DNA of 64,000 bases, taken from contig NZ_JAFFZE010000006.1 in assembly GCF_025165815.1 (NCBI RefSeq), forward strand, positions 434,001-498,000, in the 5' to 3' direction. A model generated the notes under the pieces. That model was not told where the DNA came from and searched no databases. It saw only the letters and a list, made by a program, of their open reading frames with translations. The position numbers were made by a program, and so were the translations under genes. This DNA is from Actinophytocola gossypii (GTDB taxonomy: Bacteria > Actinomycetota > Actinomycetes > Mycobacteriales > Pseudonocardiaceae). Positions 7,880 to 15,663 of the stretch are shown here, piece after piece; position 1 is the stretch's first letter; every line of letters begins with the position of its first letter.

Positions 7880-8701
7880 GTGGACATTGACGTTTTAGGG
7901 CCGTTAGCCGCTCGTCAAAGTGGCACGTCGGTGGTCCCCACCGCCGCGAAGCCCCGCAAGGTGCTGGCGATGCTGACCGTTCACGCCGACCAGGTCGTGC
8001 CGATGGCGTCGCTGTTCGAGGAGCTGTGGGGCGAGGACATCCCGCGCAGCGCCAACACCACCGTCCAGACCTACATCCTGCACCTGCGAAACCTCATCGG
8101 TGCCGCACTCGACCAGTCGAGCACCGACGGCCCGGTCGACGCCAAGCGGGTGCTCGTCACCTACCCTGGTGGCTACCTGCTGGACACGATGGGAGGCCGG
8201 GTCGACGTGCGCGAGTTCGACCGCCTCGCCGCCCTCGGTCACCGGGCCCGCGAGATGGGGGACTACGACGCCGCGTCCCGCCACTTCAACGACGCGCTGG
8301 CCGTCTGGCGCGGCCGCGCCCTGGTCGACGTGCAGACCGGCCCGCTGCTGGAGGTCGAGTCGCACCGCCTGGAGGAGGCGCGACTGAACGTCCTGGACCG
8401 CCGCATCGACGCCGACCTGCGGCTCGGCCGGCACCACGAACTGCTCGGCGAGCTGGCCGGGCTGGTCGGGCGCTACCGCACGCACGAGGGCCTGCACGCG
8501 CATCTCATGCTCGCGCTGTACCGGTCCGGCCGGCGTGGCGAGGCGATCGACGTGTACCGGAGGATGCGCACCGGTCTGGTCAACGAGCTCGGCCTGGAGC
8601 CGTCACCGGGCCTGCGTCGCCTGCAGCACGCGATCCTGATGTCCGACCGCAGGCTGGCCGAGGTGGGCACCGAGGCGGCGGCGCTGGACCGGGCGGGTTG
8701 A
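7880..8701 (+). CDS. SARP-family transcriptional activator (second), under ARE control
   Basis: 273 residues. I choose GTG 7880, which follows AGGAG at a good distance and starts with the canonical DIDVLGPLAAR strand; the frame open to 7724 would put the promoter and AREs inside the protein. Winged-helix domain about 1-100 (MASLFEELWGEDIPRSANTTVQTYI), BTAD about 105-250 (ALAVWRGRALVDV; MLALYRSGRRGEAIDVYRRM). It is the gene most directly tied to butyrolactone signalling because two receptor operators lie in its promoter. It likely stands at the top of a cascade acting on the neighbouring biosynthetic operon or on the other SARPs. A TetR receptor gene follows 61 bases downstream on the same strand. 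Confidence 0.9.
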   Translation: MDIDVLGPLAARQSGTSVVPTAAKPRKVLAMLTVHADQVVPMASLFEELWGEDIPRSANTTVQTYILHLRNLIGAALDQSSTDGPVDAKRVLVTYPGGYLLDTMGGRVDVREFDRLAALGHRAREMGDYDAASRHFNDALAVWRGRALVDVQTGPLLEVESHRLEEARLNVLDRRIDADLRLGRHHELLGELAGLVGRYRTHEGLHAHLMLALYRSGRRGEAIDVYRRMRTGLVNELGLEPSPGLRRLQHAILMSDRRLAEVGTEAAALDRAG

Positions 8702-8762
8702 CGGTGGTGTCCCCCCGCACGAAAGATCCACTGAGCTGAGTGGACCTGGGCCTGGACGTGAC

Positions 8763-9392
8763 GTGACAAAACAGTCGAGATCCGAGAACACGCGGTTGCA
8801 CCTCGTGCGTTCCGCGGCGGACCTGTTCGACCGCAACGGGTTCTCGGGCGCGACATTGGAGGACGTCAGCCGGGCGGCGGGGGTCACCAAGGGGGCCTTC
8901 TACTTCCACTTCTCCTCCAAGGACGAGTTGGCCGGTGCGATCCAGGCCGAGGCGTGCACCCTGCTGCGCGGCGCGGTGTACCGGGCGTTGCGGGACGGTC
9001 GGGCGGTGCTGCAGGCGCTGGTCGACCTCACCCACGAGGTCGCGCACTGGCTGGAACACGAGGCGGTGGTCCGCGCGAGCCTGCGCACCGCGCGCGAGTG
9101 CGGGCATCGCGGGGCACCGTTCCTCGACTTCTACGTCGACCTGCAGTCGGCGGTGGAGACGATGCTGATCAGTGCCGAGCAGGCGGGCGAGATCAGGGAG
9201 TCGGTCGCCGTCGCGCAGGCGAGCACGCTGGTACTGACCATGTGCGCGGGCGTGGAGATGCTGTGGTGGTCCGGGATCCGCCAGGGCAGTGTCCGGGAGA
9301 GCCTGCGCGACATGTGGGCGCTGATCCTGCCCGGTGTCGCGGCCGGCGGGGGCAGCGACGTCGATCCGGGTGGGCGGCTGGAGCCGGGTTAG
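8763..9392 (+). CDS. TetR-family butyrolactone receptor homologue (ArpA/ScbR type)
   Basis: 209 residues from GTG 8763. The N-terminal helix-turn-helix reads SAADLFDRNGFSGATLEDVS then AAGVTKGAFYFHFSSKDELA, the characteristic ArpA/ScbR form (VTKGA(L/F)YFHF). The ligand domain contains an aromatic pair (LWWSG). Length is close to ScbR. True receptors bind gamma-butyrolactones, while pseudo-receptors answer antibiotics or other signals; I cannot tell which. It follows the ARE-controlled SARP directly and may bind those AREs. Its end overlaps the convergent aldo/keto reductase gene by 4 bases. Confidence 0.88.
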   Translation: MTKQSRSENTRLHLVRSAADLFDRNGFSGATLEDVSRAAGVTKGAFYFHFSSKDELAGAIQAEACTLLRGAVYRALRDGRAVLQALVDLTHEVAHWLEHEAVVRASLRTARECGHRGAPFLDFYVDLQSAVETMLISAEQAGEIRESVAVAQASTLVLTMCAGVEMLWWSGIRQGSVRESLRDMWALILPGVAAGGGSDVDPGGRLEPG

Positions 9393-10429
9393 CTCTTCGG
9401 CGTGCCGGCCGTGCTCCAGGGCATCGGCAGCCGTCCGGTGACCGGGACCGGGGCGGGGCCGGACACCTCGTCGAGGCGGGCCAGCGCCTCCGGCGGGAGG
9501 TCGAGCGTGAGGCCGGGGAGCGCCTGCCGGTACTGGTCGACCGTACGCGGGCCGAGCACGACCGACGTCACCTCGGTGCGGGCCCGCACCCAGGCGACCG
9601 CGACCGCGGCCGGGGTGGTGCCGAGGTCGGCCGCCACCGCGCACACCGCGTCGGCGACGTGCAGGTTGTGCGCGCTGAGCTGCCCGTCGACCCACCGGCG
9701 CGTCACGTCGGTGTCCCTGGCGAGGAGCTTCCCCATGCGGGAGGCGGGATCCGGGTCGGTGCCGGACCGGTAGCGCCCGGTCAGCACACCGCCGCCGAGC
9801 ACCCCGTAGGCGACCGCGCCGAGCCGGTGCGTCGCGCACGCCGGCAGGATCTCCGCCTCCACGTCCCGGCGGAGCAGCGAGTAGTGCGTCTGCAGGCCGA
9901 CCAGCGGGGTGCCGCCGACCCGCTCGGCCGCCCACTGCGCCTCGACGATCTGCGCGGCGGTGAAGTTGGACGCGCCGAGGTAGCGCACCTTGCCGGCGCG
10001 GACGAAGCCGTCGAGGGTGGCCATGGTCTCCTCGATCGGGGTGACCGGGTCCCACTGGTGGCACTGGTAGAGGTCGACGTGGTCGGTGTCGAGCCGGCGC
10101 AGGCTCGCCTCCAGCGCGCGGGTCAGGTGCGCGCGGGACAGGCCGCGCTCGTTCGGGCCGGGGCCGTGCGGCTGGTACGCCTTGGTGGCGATGACGACCG
10201 CGTCCCGCCGGCCCCGCACGGCGGCGCCGACGATCCGCTCGGACTCGCCCGCGTTGTAGTTGTCGGCGGTGTCGAGGAAGTTGTGGCCGGCGTCGAGGAA
10301 GGCGTCGATGACCGGGCGCGCCTCGTCGGCCGGGACGCCGATGCCCCAGGCGGTGCCGAAGTTGGCGGTGCCGAGGCACGCACCGGAGACGCGCAGCCCG
10401 GAGCGGCCGAGCGGGCGGAAGTCAGCCAT
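9389..10429 (-). CDS. Aldo/keto reductase
   Basis: 346 residues with the AKR TIM-barrel pattern: LGTANFGTAWG at the start, the catalytic Asp/Tyr region NFLDTADNYNAGESE, the lysine in VVIATKAYQP, and the His in LYQCHQWDP. NADPH-binding C-terminal region around TSVVLGPRTVDQYRQ. It reduces aldehydes or ketones to alcohols, possibly acting on the cluster product or on a butyrolactone precursor, since a keto group must be reduced in A-factor-type signals. No direct evidence for either; AKRs are also common housekeeping genes. Convergent with the receptor gene and divergent from a nitroreductase-like gene 84 bases away. Confidence 0.88.
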   Translation of the reverse strand: MADFRPLGRSGLRVSGACLGTANFGTAWGIGVPADEARPVIDAFLDAGHNFLDTADNYNAGESERIVGAAVRGRRDAVVIATKAYQPHGPGPNERGLSRAHLTRALEASLRRLDTDHVDLYQCHQWDPVTPIEETMATLDGFVRAGKVRYLGASNFTAAQIVEAQWAAERVGGTPLVGLQTHYSLLRRDVEAEILPACATHRLGAVAYGVLGGGVLTGRYRSGTDPDPASRMGKLLARDTDVTRRWVDGQLSAHNLHVADAVCAVAADLGTTPAAVAVAWVRARTEVTSVVLGPRTVDQYRQALPGLTLDLPPEALARLDEVSGPAPVPVTGRLPMPWSTAGTPKS

Positions 10430-10513
10430 CCTCGAACTCCTTGACGCCGCTGCGTACCGGTCGGGATGGTAGTCCGGATCAGGTTGGGGCGCGGGGGTTT
10501 TCGGGAGGATCCG

Positions 10514-11083
10514 ATGGGAAGTTCACGAGATCGTATCCGGTTCCTGCGGGACCTGCGCTCGGTGCGCCGGTACGCCGAGGCGCTTGTTCCGGCGGAGGTC
10601 GTCGCGGACCTGCTGGAGGTCGCCCGGTGGACCGGCAGCTCGGCCAACCGGCAACCGTGGGAGCTGGTGGTGGTCCGCGACCCGGCGACCCGGCGCGCCC
10701 TGGCCGAGGCGGGCGCAACCCCCGGACACGTGCCACTGGCCGACGCGCCGCTCGTGATCGCCGTGGTGCTCGACTCGCCGTCGTCCGCCTTCGACGGCGG
10801 CCGCCTCTGCGAGCGCCTGCTCCTGGCGGCGTCCGCGCACGGCCTCGGCGCGAGCCTCGTCGGCTTCAAGGCCGAGGCGGAGTCCAAGGCCAAGGCCGTC
10901 CTCGGGGTACCCCCGGACCGAGCGCTCCCGAGGGTGGTCGTCGCCGGCTACCCCGCGGCCCCGACCGCCCGCCTGGTCAGCGCCGAACGCTCCGCCGACC
11001 CCCGCCTCCCCCTGAACCGCCTCCCCCTCGGCCGCAAACCAACCGCCGAACTCGTACACGAGGAGCGGTACACCTCTCGGTAA
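10514..11083 (+). CDS. Nitroreductase-family protein
   Basis: I choose ATG 10514 (MGSSRDRIRFL), 189 residues; an earlier in-frame start at 10466 adds 16 unlikely residues. The N-terminal signature LRSVRRYAEALVPAEVV, then ARWTGSSANRQPWELVVVRD, is the FMN-binding start of the nitroreductase superfamily. Such homodimeric flavoproteins reduce nitro groups, quinones or flavins, and some oxidise biosynthetic intermediates. It is short for the family, lacking part of the middle, but the C-terminal motif GLGASLVGFKAE is present. Function in context unknown. Confidence 0.8.
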   Translation: MGSSRDRIRFLRDLRSVRRYAEALVPAEVVADLLEVARWTGSSANRQPWELVVVRDPATRRALAEAGATPGHVPLADAPLVIAVVLDSPSSAFDGGRLCERLLLAASAHGLGASLVGFKAEAESKAKAVLGVPPDRALPRVVVAGYPAAPTARLVSAERSADPRLPLNRLPLGRKPTAELVHEERYTSR

Positions 11084-11236
11084 TCGATTGCCTCCGACAT
11101 CCGGCGCAGCCGAACGTTCGCAAAAGACCGCCTCCCAGTGCCCCGAACAGCCCACACCCCCGATGCGTACGGCCGCCCAACCGGCAAAGCCCGAAACCCA
11201 CCAAATGTCCGAAATGACACCACACCACGCCCGCAC

Positions 11237-11341
11237 GGGAACGTACGACTCACCGAACGGGAACGTACGACTCGCGAAGCCCGCGAGTCGTACGTTCCGG
11301 GCGCGCGAGTCGTACGTTCCCGGTGCGCGAGTCGTACGTTC
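11237..11341. repeat. 22-base-period palindromic array (terminator or operator cluster)
   Basis: Two forward copies of GGGAACGTACGACTC (11237 and 11259) are followed by three inverted copies GAGTCGTACGTTC (11285, 11307, 11329). Neighbouring copies are exactly 22 bases apart in each half. The inner pair can form a hairpin with arms of about 16 bases and a 4-base loop region. It lies between convergent genes, so transcription termination is the simplest role. The regular two-turn spacing is unusual for a terminator. Confidence 0.85.
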
Positions 11342-11377
11342 GCGTCGTGGGGTGCGTGCGTTCGGGGGAGGGGTGGG

Positions 11378-12028
11378 TCAGGCGGTGGCGGCGGTGTCGG
11401 CGGCGCGGTGGGCGGGCCAGTCGATGGTGCCGGCGGGGCGGAAGCGGGCGACGCGGCGGGGTGGGACCAGGCCGGGAAGCGCTATGCGCCACATGGTGGT
11501 GAGTCGGTCGTGGATGTCGTGGCGGGCGGCGAGGACGGCGGACTGGGTCTGCACGCCCATGAACGACGCCGAGACCCAGTTGGCGACGTCCTTCGCGTCC
11601 CACTCCTGGCGCAGGTCACCACGGGTCCTGGCGTTCTCCAGCAGCTCGGCGACCAGCTTGATCCAGTCCTCGAAGACCTTGGCGTCCGGGGAGGCGAAGT
11701 TGGCCTCCATGACCAGGCGGTTCCCGGCCCGCACCCGCACGTTCGTCCAGATGTTGTGGGCGAGCGCGTGGCTCATGTCGATGACCGCCTGCAGCCCGAG
11801 GTCGCTGTCGGCGGCCGGCAGGGTGACCGCGCTCCACGGCTCGCTGGCCAGCGCGCGGGCCAGCTCCTCCTTCGAGGAGAAGTGGAAGTACAGCGCGCCC
11901 TTGGTCACCCCTGCCCTGGCCAGGATGTCCGACAGGCTCGCCCCGTCGAAGCCGCGCTCGTCGAACACCTCGGCGGCCGCGTCGAGGATGGCGTTTCTAG
12001 TGCGTTCCGCCCGGTCTTGCCGCGCCAA
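11378..12028 (-). CDS. Gamma-butyrolactone receptor (ArpA/ScbR type), TetR family
   Basis: I choose TTG 12028: it lies 5 bases after a perfect AAGGAGGTG and gives the canonical start (M)ARQDRAERTRNAIL, as in ScbR-type proteins, for 216 residues. The frame open to 12064 would add 12 residues without a ribosome site. The helix-turn-helix SLSDILARAGVTKGALYFHFSSKEELA is textbook for the family. It represses promoters with AREs until it binds a butyrolactone. The butyrolactone synthase gene is divergent, 326 bases away, the usual arrangement of receptor/synthase pairs, so this is the more likely true receptor of the two in the window. Confidence 0.9.
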   Translation of the reverse strand: MARQDRAERTRNAILDAAAEVFDERGFDGASLSDILARAGVTKGALYFHFSSKEELARALASEPWSAVTLPAADSDLGLQAVIDMSHALAHNIWTNVRVRAGNRLVMEANFASPDAKVFEDWIKLVAELLENARTRGDLRQEWDAKDVANWVSASFMGVQTQSAVLAARHDIHDRLTTMWRIALPGLVPPRRVARFRPAGTIDWPAHRAADTAATA

Positions 12029-12354
12029 AGCCGCACCTCCTTCGCTGGCCCCCACCCGTTTCACCGCTCAGCATGCCACCCCCTGAAGACGGCTCGGTCG
12101 TGTCACCAGGCTGCCCCTAGCCATGGTCGACCCTCACTTCAGCGTAGCTCAAGAATCGAGCAATGGCCCCTCGAAAAAAAACCGGGTGGTAGGTATGGTT
12201 CCAGGTGTGGCACAGACCACGTTGGAAACCAACCGATCCGCGAGTGGCTCCAAGCAACTGGCCAGGTCCGAGGCGGTACCAGGCCGGTCCGCTCGTGCAG
12301 ACAAAACCACGGTATGGGCAGTGACGCCAAGAAGACTCTTATGAGAGGTTCGGC
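12029..12354. promoter_or_regulatory. Divergent intergenic region between receptor and AfsA-type synthase
   Basis: No gene found in these 326 bases. It holds an A8 tract (12174-12181) and an ARE-like half-site GGAAACCAACCG (12224-12235) without a clear second half. A GAGAGG ribosome site lies just before the AfsA start. It must carry both promoters; autoregulation by the receptor is expected in such pairs, but I do not see a full operator. Confidence 0.5.
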
Positions 12355-13299
12355 ATGACCACGATGACCATCGGCCAGGCGGAGTCGTCGCAGGGTTTAG
12401 GGAGCGCGGAACCGCTGCTGGTCAAGCAGACCGTTCCGCCCCGGCTGATCCGCCGCATCAACAGCTCGGACGTCTTCGTCACCCAGCTCGGAATCGTCGC
12501 CGAGGACGTCTTCGAGGTCGGCGTGCGGTGGCCGGGATCCCACAGCTTCTACGCTCCCGCGACGCCTCGCTGGCACGATCCGCTGCTCTTCCTGGAGAGC
12601 GTGCGCGAGGCCGGGGTGCTGATCGCCCACGCCGGCTATCACATCCCGATGGAGTTCAAGTTCCTGACCAACCAGAAGTGGTTCCACGTCGACGACCCGG
12701 AGGGCCTGCGCACCAACGGCGGTGACCCGGTCGACGTGACCATGCGCGTCACCGCGAAGGACATCAGGCGCCGGGCGAAGAGCTTCGCCGGCATGCTGTT
12801 CGACGTCGAGTGCTACCGCGACGGCTCCCGCATCGGCACCGCCGCCTACCGCTGGAGCTGTGTGTCCTCGGCCGGGTACGCCCGGCTGCGCGGGCAGTAC
12901 CGGGACGCGTTGCCCGAGGTCCCGGCCGGCGCCGCGCCGGTGGACCACGAGCTGGTCGGCCGCTGCGCGTCGATCGACGTCATGCTGGCCGACGCCCCTG
13001 GGGAGAACACCTGGCTGCTCCGGGTCGACCCGGCGCACAACGTCATCTACGACCACCCGATGGACCACGTCCCGGGCAACGCGATCATCGAGGCGGGTCG
13101 CCAGGCCGCTCTGCTCGCGTCGGGGATGCCCGAGGCGATTCCGGTGGGTGGCGAGCTCGATTTCCATCACTACATCGAGTTCGACCAGCCGTGCACGGTG
13201 ACCGCGCACCCGGTCCCGGGCACCAACACCATCCGCCTGGCGTTCGACCAGGGCGACGTCCGGATGGCCGACGGCTCCCTGGACCTCTGCAACGGATGA
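12355..13299 (+). CDS. afsA: AfsA-type gamma-butyrolactone (A-factor) synthase
   Basis: 314 residues, close to AfsA/ScbA (~300). Two hot-dog-like AfsA repeats are visible, about 45-170 (HSFYAPATPRWHDPLLFLES) and 200-310, the second with the hallmark DHPMDHVPGNAIIEAGRQA near residue 230. AfsA condenses a beta-ketoacyl-ACP with dihydroxyacetone phosphate in the first step of butyrolactone signal synthesis. It is divergent from the receptor gene. Other usual partners (a butenolide phosphate reductase, phosphatase) are not seen, though the aldo/keto reductase at 9389 could help. A perfect hairpin follows the stop codon. The exact signal (butyrolactone, butenolide or furan type) cannot be told. 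Confidence 0.93.
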   Translation: MTTMTIGQAESSQGLGSAEPLLVKQTVPPRLIRRINSSDVFVTQLGIVAEDVFEVGVRWPGSHSFYAPATPRWHDPLLFLESVREAGVLIAHAGYHIPMEFKFLTNQKWFHVDDPEGLRTNGGDPVDVTMRVTAKDIRRRAKSFAGMLFDVECYRDGSRIGTAAYRWSCVSSAGYARLRGQYRDALPEVPAGAAPVDHELVGRCASIDVMLADAPGENTWLLRVDPAHNVIYDHPMDHVPGNAIIEAGRQAALLASGMPEAIPVGGELDFHHYIEFDQPCTVTAHPVPGTNTIRLAFDQGDVRMADGSLDLCNG

Positions 13300-13302
13300 A
13301 CG

Positions 13303-13353
13303 CGATGAAGGTGACCTTCGAGACGCCCAGCGCCTCGAAGGTCACCTTCATCG
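13303..13353. terminator. Perfect 20-base inverted repeat, bidirectional terminator
   Basis: Left arm CGATGAAGGTGACCTTCGAG (13303-13322) and its exact complement (13334-13353) flank an 11-base loop, followed by TCTTTCC. It lies between the convergent AfsA and SARP genes and its right arm covers the last codons of the SARP. Position and perfect symmetry fit a terminator working both ways. Confidence 0.85.
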
Positions 13354-14241
13354 TCTTTCCGTACCCAGTGACCGCAGCAGCGCCTCCTGCCGCTCGGCCA
13401 GCGTCTCCACCCGCCGCTGCAGCTCGGCCAGCTCCCGGCCGATGTCCAGCCCGAGGACCACCGTGTCGTCCAGGGAGCCAGGTGGGGCGGGCGGCGCCGG
13501 CGGCTCGGACAGGATCGACCGCATCCGCGCCCGCAGTGCCGGACCCGGCTCCACCCCCAGCTCGTGCAGCAGGCGCCCACGCGCCCGGTCGTAGACGCCC
13601 AGCGCGTCGGACTGCCGGCCGCACCGGTACAGCGCCACCATCAGCTGGTCGTAGAACCGCTCCCGCAGCGGATGCGCGGCCGTGGTCTCCTCCAGCTCGC
13701 CGACCACCTCCGCGTGCCGGCCCGCGCGCAGGCACGCGTCGTACAGCGTCTCCAGCGTGGTCAGCCGGTGCTCGCCGAGCACCGCGGCCTCGCCGGCACA
13801 CACGTCGCCGGTCGCGCAGCCCTCCAGTGCCGGCCCGCGCCACAGCCCGAGCGCACCGCGCAGCGGCGGGATCGCCCGCGCCGGGTCCGCGGCCGCGATC
13901 GCCCTGGCCGCCCCGGCCCGCTCGACGAACTCCCCGGCGTCGGTCTCCCCGGCGCGCAGGCCGAGCAGGTAGCCGGGCGGCCGGGTGACGATCCGGTCCG
14001 GCTCGCCGCACGCCGCCTCGACCACCCGCCGCAGCCGGGCGATGTGCGCCTGCAGCGCGTTGGCGGCGTTGGCCGGCGGCTGCCCGCCCCACAGCTCGGC
14101 GATCAGCCGCTCCGCCGAGACCACCTGGCCGGCGCGCACCGCGAGCGTGGCCAGCAGCGTGCGCTGCAGGCGGCCGGCGAGCTCGACCCGGGCGCCGCGG
14201 ACGTCGAGCAGCTCGAGCGGGCCGAGCAGGAGCAGCCGCAT
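13348..14241 (-). CDS. SARP-family transcriptional regulator (third), with C-terminal coiled coil
   Basis: I choose ATG 14241, which overlaps the LuxR stop (ATGA) and starts MRLLLLGPLELLDVRG; 297 residues. Winged helix about 1-95 (LLATLAVRAGQVVSAERLIAELWGG), BTAD about 100-245 (ALGLWRGPALEG; MVALYRCGRQSDALGVYDRA). Beyond the usual SARP end there is a Pro-rich hinge and a short heptad stretch (RELAELQRRVETLAERQEALL) that may form a coiled coil for oligomerisation. It is co-translated with the LuxR-type gene, so the two probably act together. Target genes are unknown. Confidence 0.9.
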   Translation of the reverse strand: MRLLLLGPLELLDVRGARVELAGRLQRTLLATLAVRAGQVVSAERLIAELWGGQPPANAANALQAHIARLRRVVEAACGEPDRIVTRPPGYLLGLRAGETDAGEFVERAGAARAIAAADPARAIPPLRGALGLWRGPALEGCATGDVCAGEAAVLGEHRLTTLETLYDACLRAGRHAEVVGELEETTAAHPLRERFYDQLMVALYRCGRQSDALGVYDRARGRLLHELGVEPGPALRARMRSILSEPPAPPAPPGSLDDTVVLGLDIGRELAELQRRVETLAERQEALLRSLGTERR

Positions 14242-15077
14242 CAGTGCGCCGTCGGACGGTCGGGGGTGACCAGCCCGGAGGAGAAGGCGTAGATCACCGC
14301 GTGGATCCGGTTGCGCAGGTTCAGCTTGCCGAGCAGGTTCTGCATGTGCGACTTCACGGTGTGCTCGGACACGGTGAGCTCGGCGGCGATCTCGGCGTTG
14401 GACATGCCCCGCGCGACCAGCGCCAGCACGTCGCACTCCCGCTCGCTGAGCCCGCCGCGCCGCGCCGCGCGCCGGCCGGGCACGACGGGGTGCGCCGGGC
14501 GGTCGTCGGCCCTGGTCAGCGCGAATCCGGCGGCGGCGACCCGGACCGCGGCGACGACCTCCTCGGGCGTTGCCCACGCGGGCAGCGAGCCGAGCAGCAG
14601 CCCGCCGCCGGTCGGGTCGGGCAGCGTCTCGCCGTCGCGCACGCCGATGCCGAGCACCCGCACCACCCGGCCGCTCCGGCGCACCGACTCGTGCACCGCG
14701 GCCAGCACCGGGGCCGCGTCCTCGGCGCGCAGCCCGTGCAGCAGCAGGACGTCCGGGTGGCGCCGGGCGAGGGTGACCAGCACGGCCGGCCCGGTGCGGT
14801 GCTCGCCGACCACGACCATGCCCGGCTCGCCGTCCAGCGCGGCCAGCACGCCGCGCCGGGCGAGCACGTCGTCGCCGACCACGAGCACCCGGATGCCGTC
14901 CTGCGCCAGCGGATCGACCGGCTCGTCGAACACCGGGCCGAGCTCGGGGACGGCGAGGGACGGGTGGACGGGCCGGGGGAGCACGCGGACGGCGTGACCG
15001 GAGACGGCACGCAGGGTCGGTCGGCCGGCCCGGCCGCGCCAGGCCTCGTCACTCCACTCGTCACTCCACTGGTCCAT
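14241..15077 (-). CDS. LuxR/NarL-type regulator with a degenerate receiver domain
   Basis: I choose ATG 15077 (MDQWSDEWSDE, 278 residues), behind GGCGAGGCGAAG; an ATG at 15122 would add 15 residues. After a ~75-residue N-terminal tail, a receiver-like domain (about 60-180) begins IRVLVVGDDVLARRG, keeping an acidic pair, but the phospho-acceptor strand reads PDVLLLHGLRA, with His where Asp is expected. The C-terminal LuxR helix-turn-helix (GLSERECDVLALVARGMSNAEIA, then LTVSEHTVKSHMQNLLGKL) is intact. So it is likely an atypical response regulator controlled by a ligand or by level rather than phosphorylation. No histidine kinase is nearby. It leads the operon with the third SARP. Confidence 0.88.
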   Translation of the reverse strand: MDQWSDEWSDEAWRGRAGRPTLRAVSGHAVRVLPRPVHPSLAVPELGPVFDEPVDPLAQDGIRVLVVGDDVLARRGVLAALDGEPGMVVVGEHRTGPAVLVTLARRHPDVLLLHGLRAEDAAPVLAAVHESVRRSGRVVRVLGIGVRDGETLPDPTGGGLLLGSLPAWATPEEVVAAVRVAAAGFALTRADDRPAHPVVPGRRAARRGGLSERECDVLALVARGMSNAEIAAELTVSEHTVKSHMQNLLGKLNLRNRIHAVIYAFSSGLVTPDRPTAH

Positions 15078-15253
15078 CTTCGCCTCGCCTCGCCGATCGG
15101 TGCCGGAGCAGGAGTCCGGCACCGTTCACGCTAAGCCGGCATGACACGCCTGGGTTCTTTCGTTGAGCGGTCTTCAACCCGCCGAAGATGCCCAGTCGAG
15201 ATATCGGCGGGCCGAAGTGCTCGTACCGCTCACCGCAACGACCGCGTCCTGGT

Positions 15254-15310
15254 TTGACTGCACGACGCCGGACGCTCAGGATCAAGACAATTTCCCCGTA
15301 TTTCTAGAAA
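15254..15310 (+). promoter_or_regulatory. Promoter of small gene with TTTCTAGAAA palindrome
   Basis: TTGACT at 15254-15259 and CAGGAT at 15277-15282 (17-base spacer) resemble a housekeeping promoter. A perfect palindrome TTTCTAGAAA follows at 15301-15310, between the promoter and the TTG start at 15322. It may be an operator of the adjacent XRE regulator. Confidence 0.45.
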
Positions 15311-15321
15311 CGGAGCCAACC

Positions 15322-15552
15322 TTGCGTGCCCGCTTTCTCGGCAAGGACCCCTGTTCCCAGGAGGGGCAGTCGCCGACGCTGTTCGTCACCGACCGGACCG
15401 ATCGCCGCACGTACATCGCCCAGGGGTGGGTGGTGACCGACCCCGAGGCGCTCGCCGACGTCGGTCCGGTGCCGCACGGCGAGACCATCATCGAGATCCC
15501 CGAGGACGTCCTGCGCATGTACGGGCGTGCTCTGGTCGGGGACTCTCGCTGA
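15322..15552 (+). CDS. Small conserved actinobacterial protein next to XRE regulator
   Basis: I choose TTG 15322, 8 bases after GGAG, giving 76 residues ((M)RARFLGKDPC...). The frame is open back to 15163, but that part overlaps promoter-like sequence and has no family look. The core, GQSPTLFVTDRTDRRTYIAQGWVV, then DPEALADVGPVPHGETIIEIPEDVLRM, is typical of a small uncharacterised protein encoded beside DUF5753/XRE regulators in actinomycetes, recognised from memory. No membrane segment or metal site. Probably works with the regulator downstream; function unknown. Confidence 0.7.
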   Translation: MRARFLGKDPCSQEGQSPTLFVTDRTDRRTYIAQGWVVTDPEALADVGPVPHGETIIEIPEDVLRMYGRALVGDSR

Positions 15553-15560
15553 GATATTCC

Positions 15561-15572
15561 GAGAAATTTCTC
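15561..15572. promoter_or_regulatory. Palindrome GAGAAATTTCTC upstream of XRE gene
   Basis: A perfect 12-base palindrome, about 90 bases before the XRE start. Nearly the same word in the same context (CCGAGAAATTT...CTG/CCGTTC) recurs at 16587, upstream of the next small gene. AT-rich symmetric sites stand out strongly in this GC-rich DNA. Likely the regulator's own operator. Confidence 0.6.
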
Positions 15573-15663
15573 CGTTCTGGCCGCGTCCCCGGGTAGTCTG
15601 AGCCCGGACCCCACCAGTGGCGCGCGGCCGAGGGCAGCGCGCCGTGCGAGGAGGACGTGCGCC

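Noticed and set aside
11237-11341. CRISPR-like array
   Set aside because: Repeats are 13-15 bases in both orientations with near-identical spacers; no cas genes.
12224-12235. ARE upstream of afsA
   Set aside because: Only one half-site (GGAAACCAACCG) is seen; no matching second half at the right distance.
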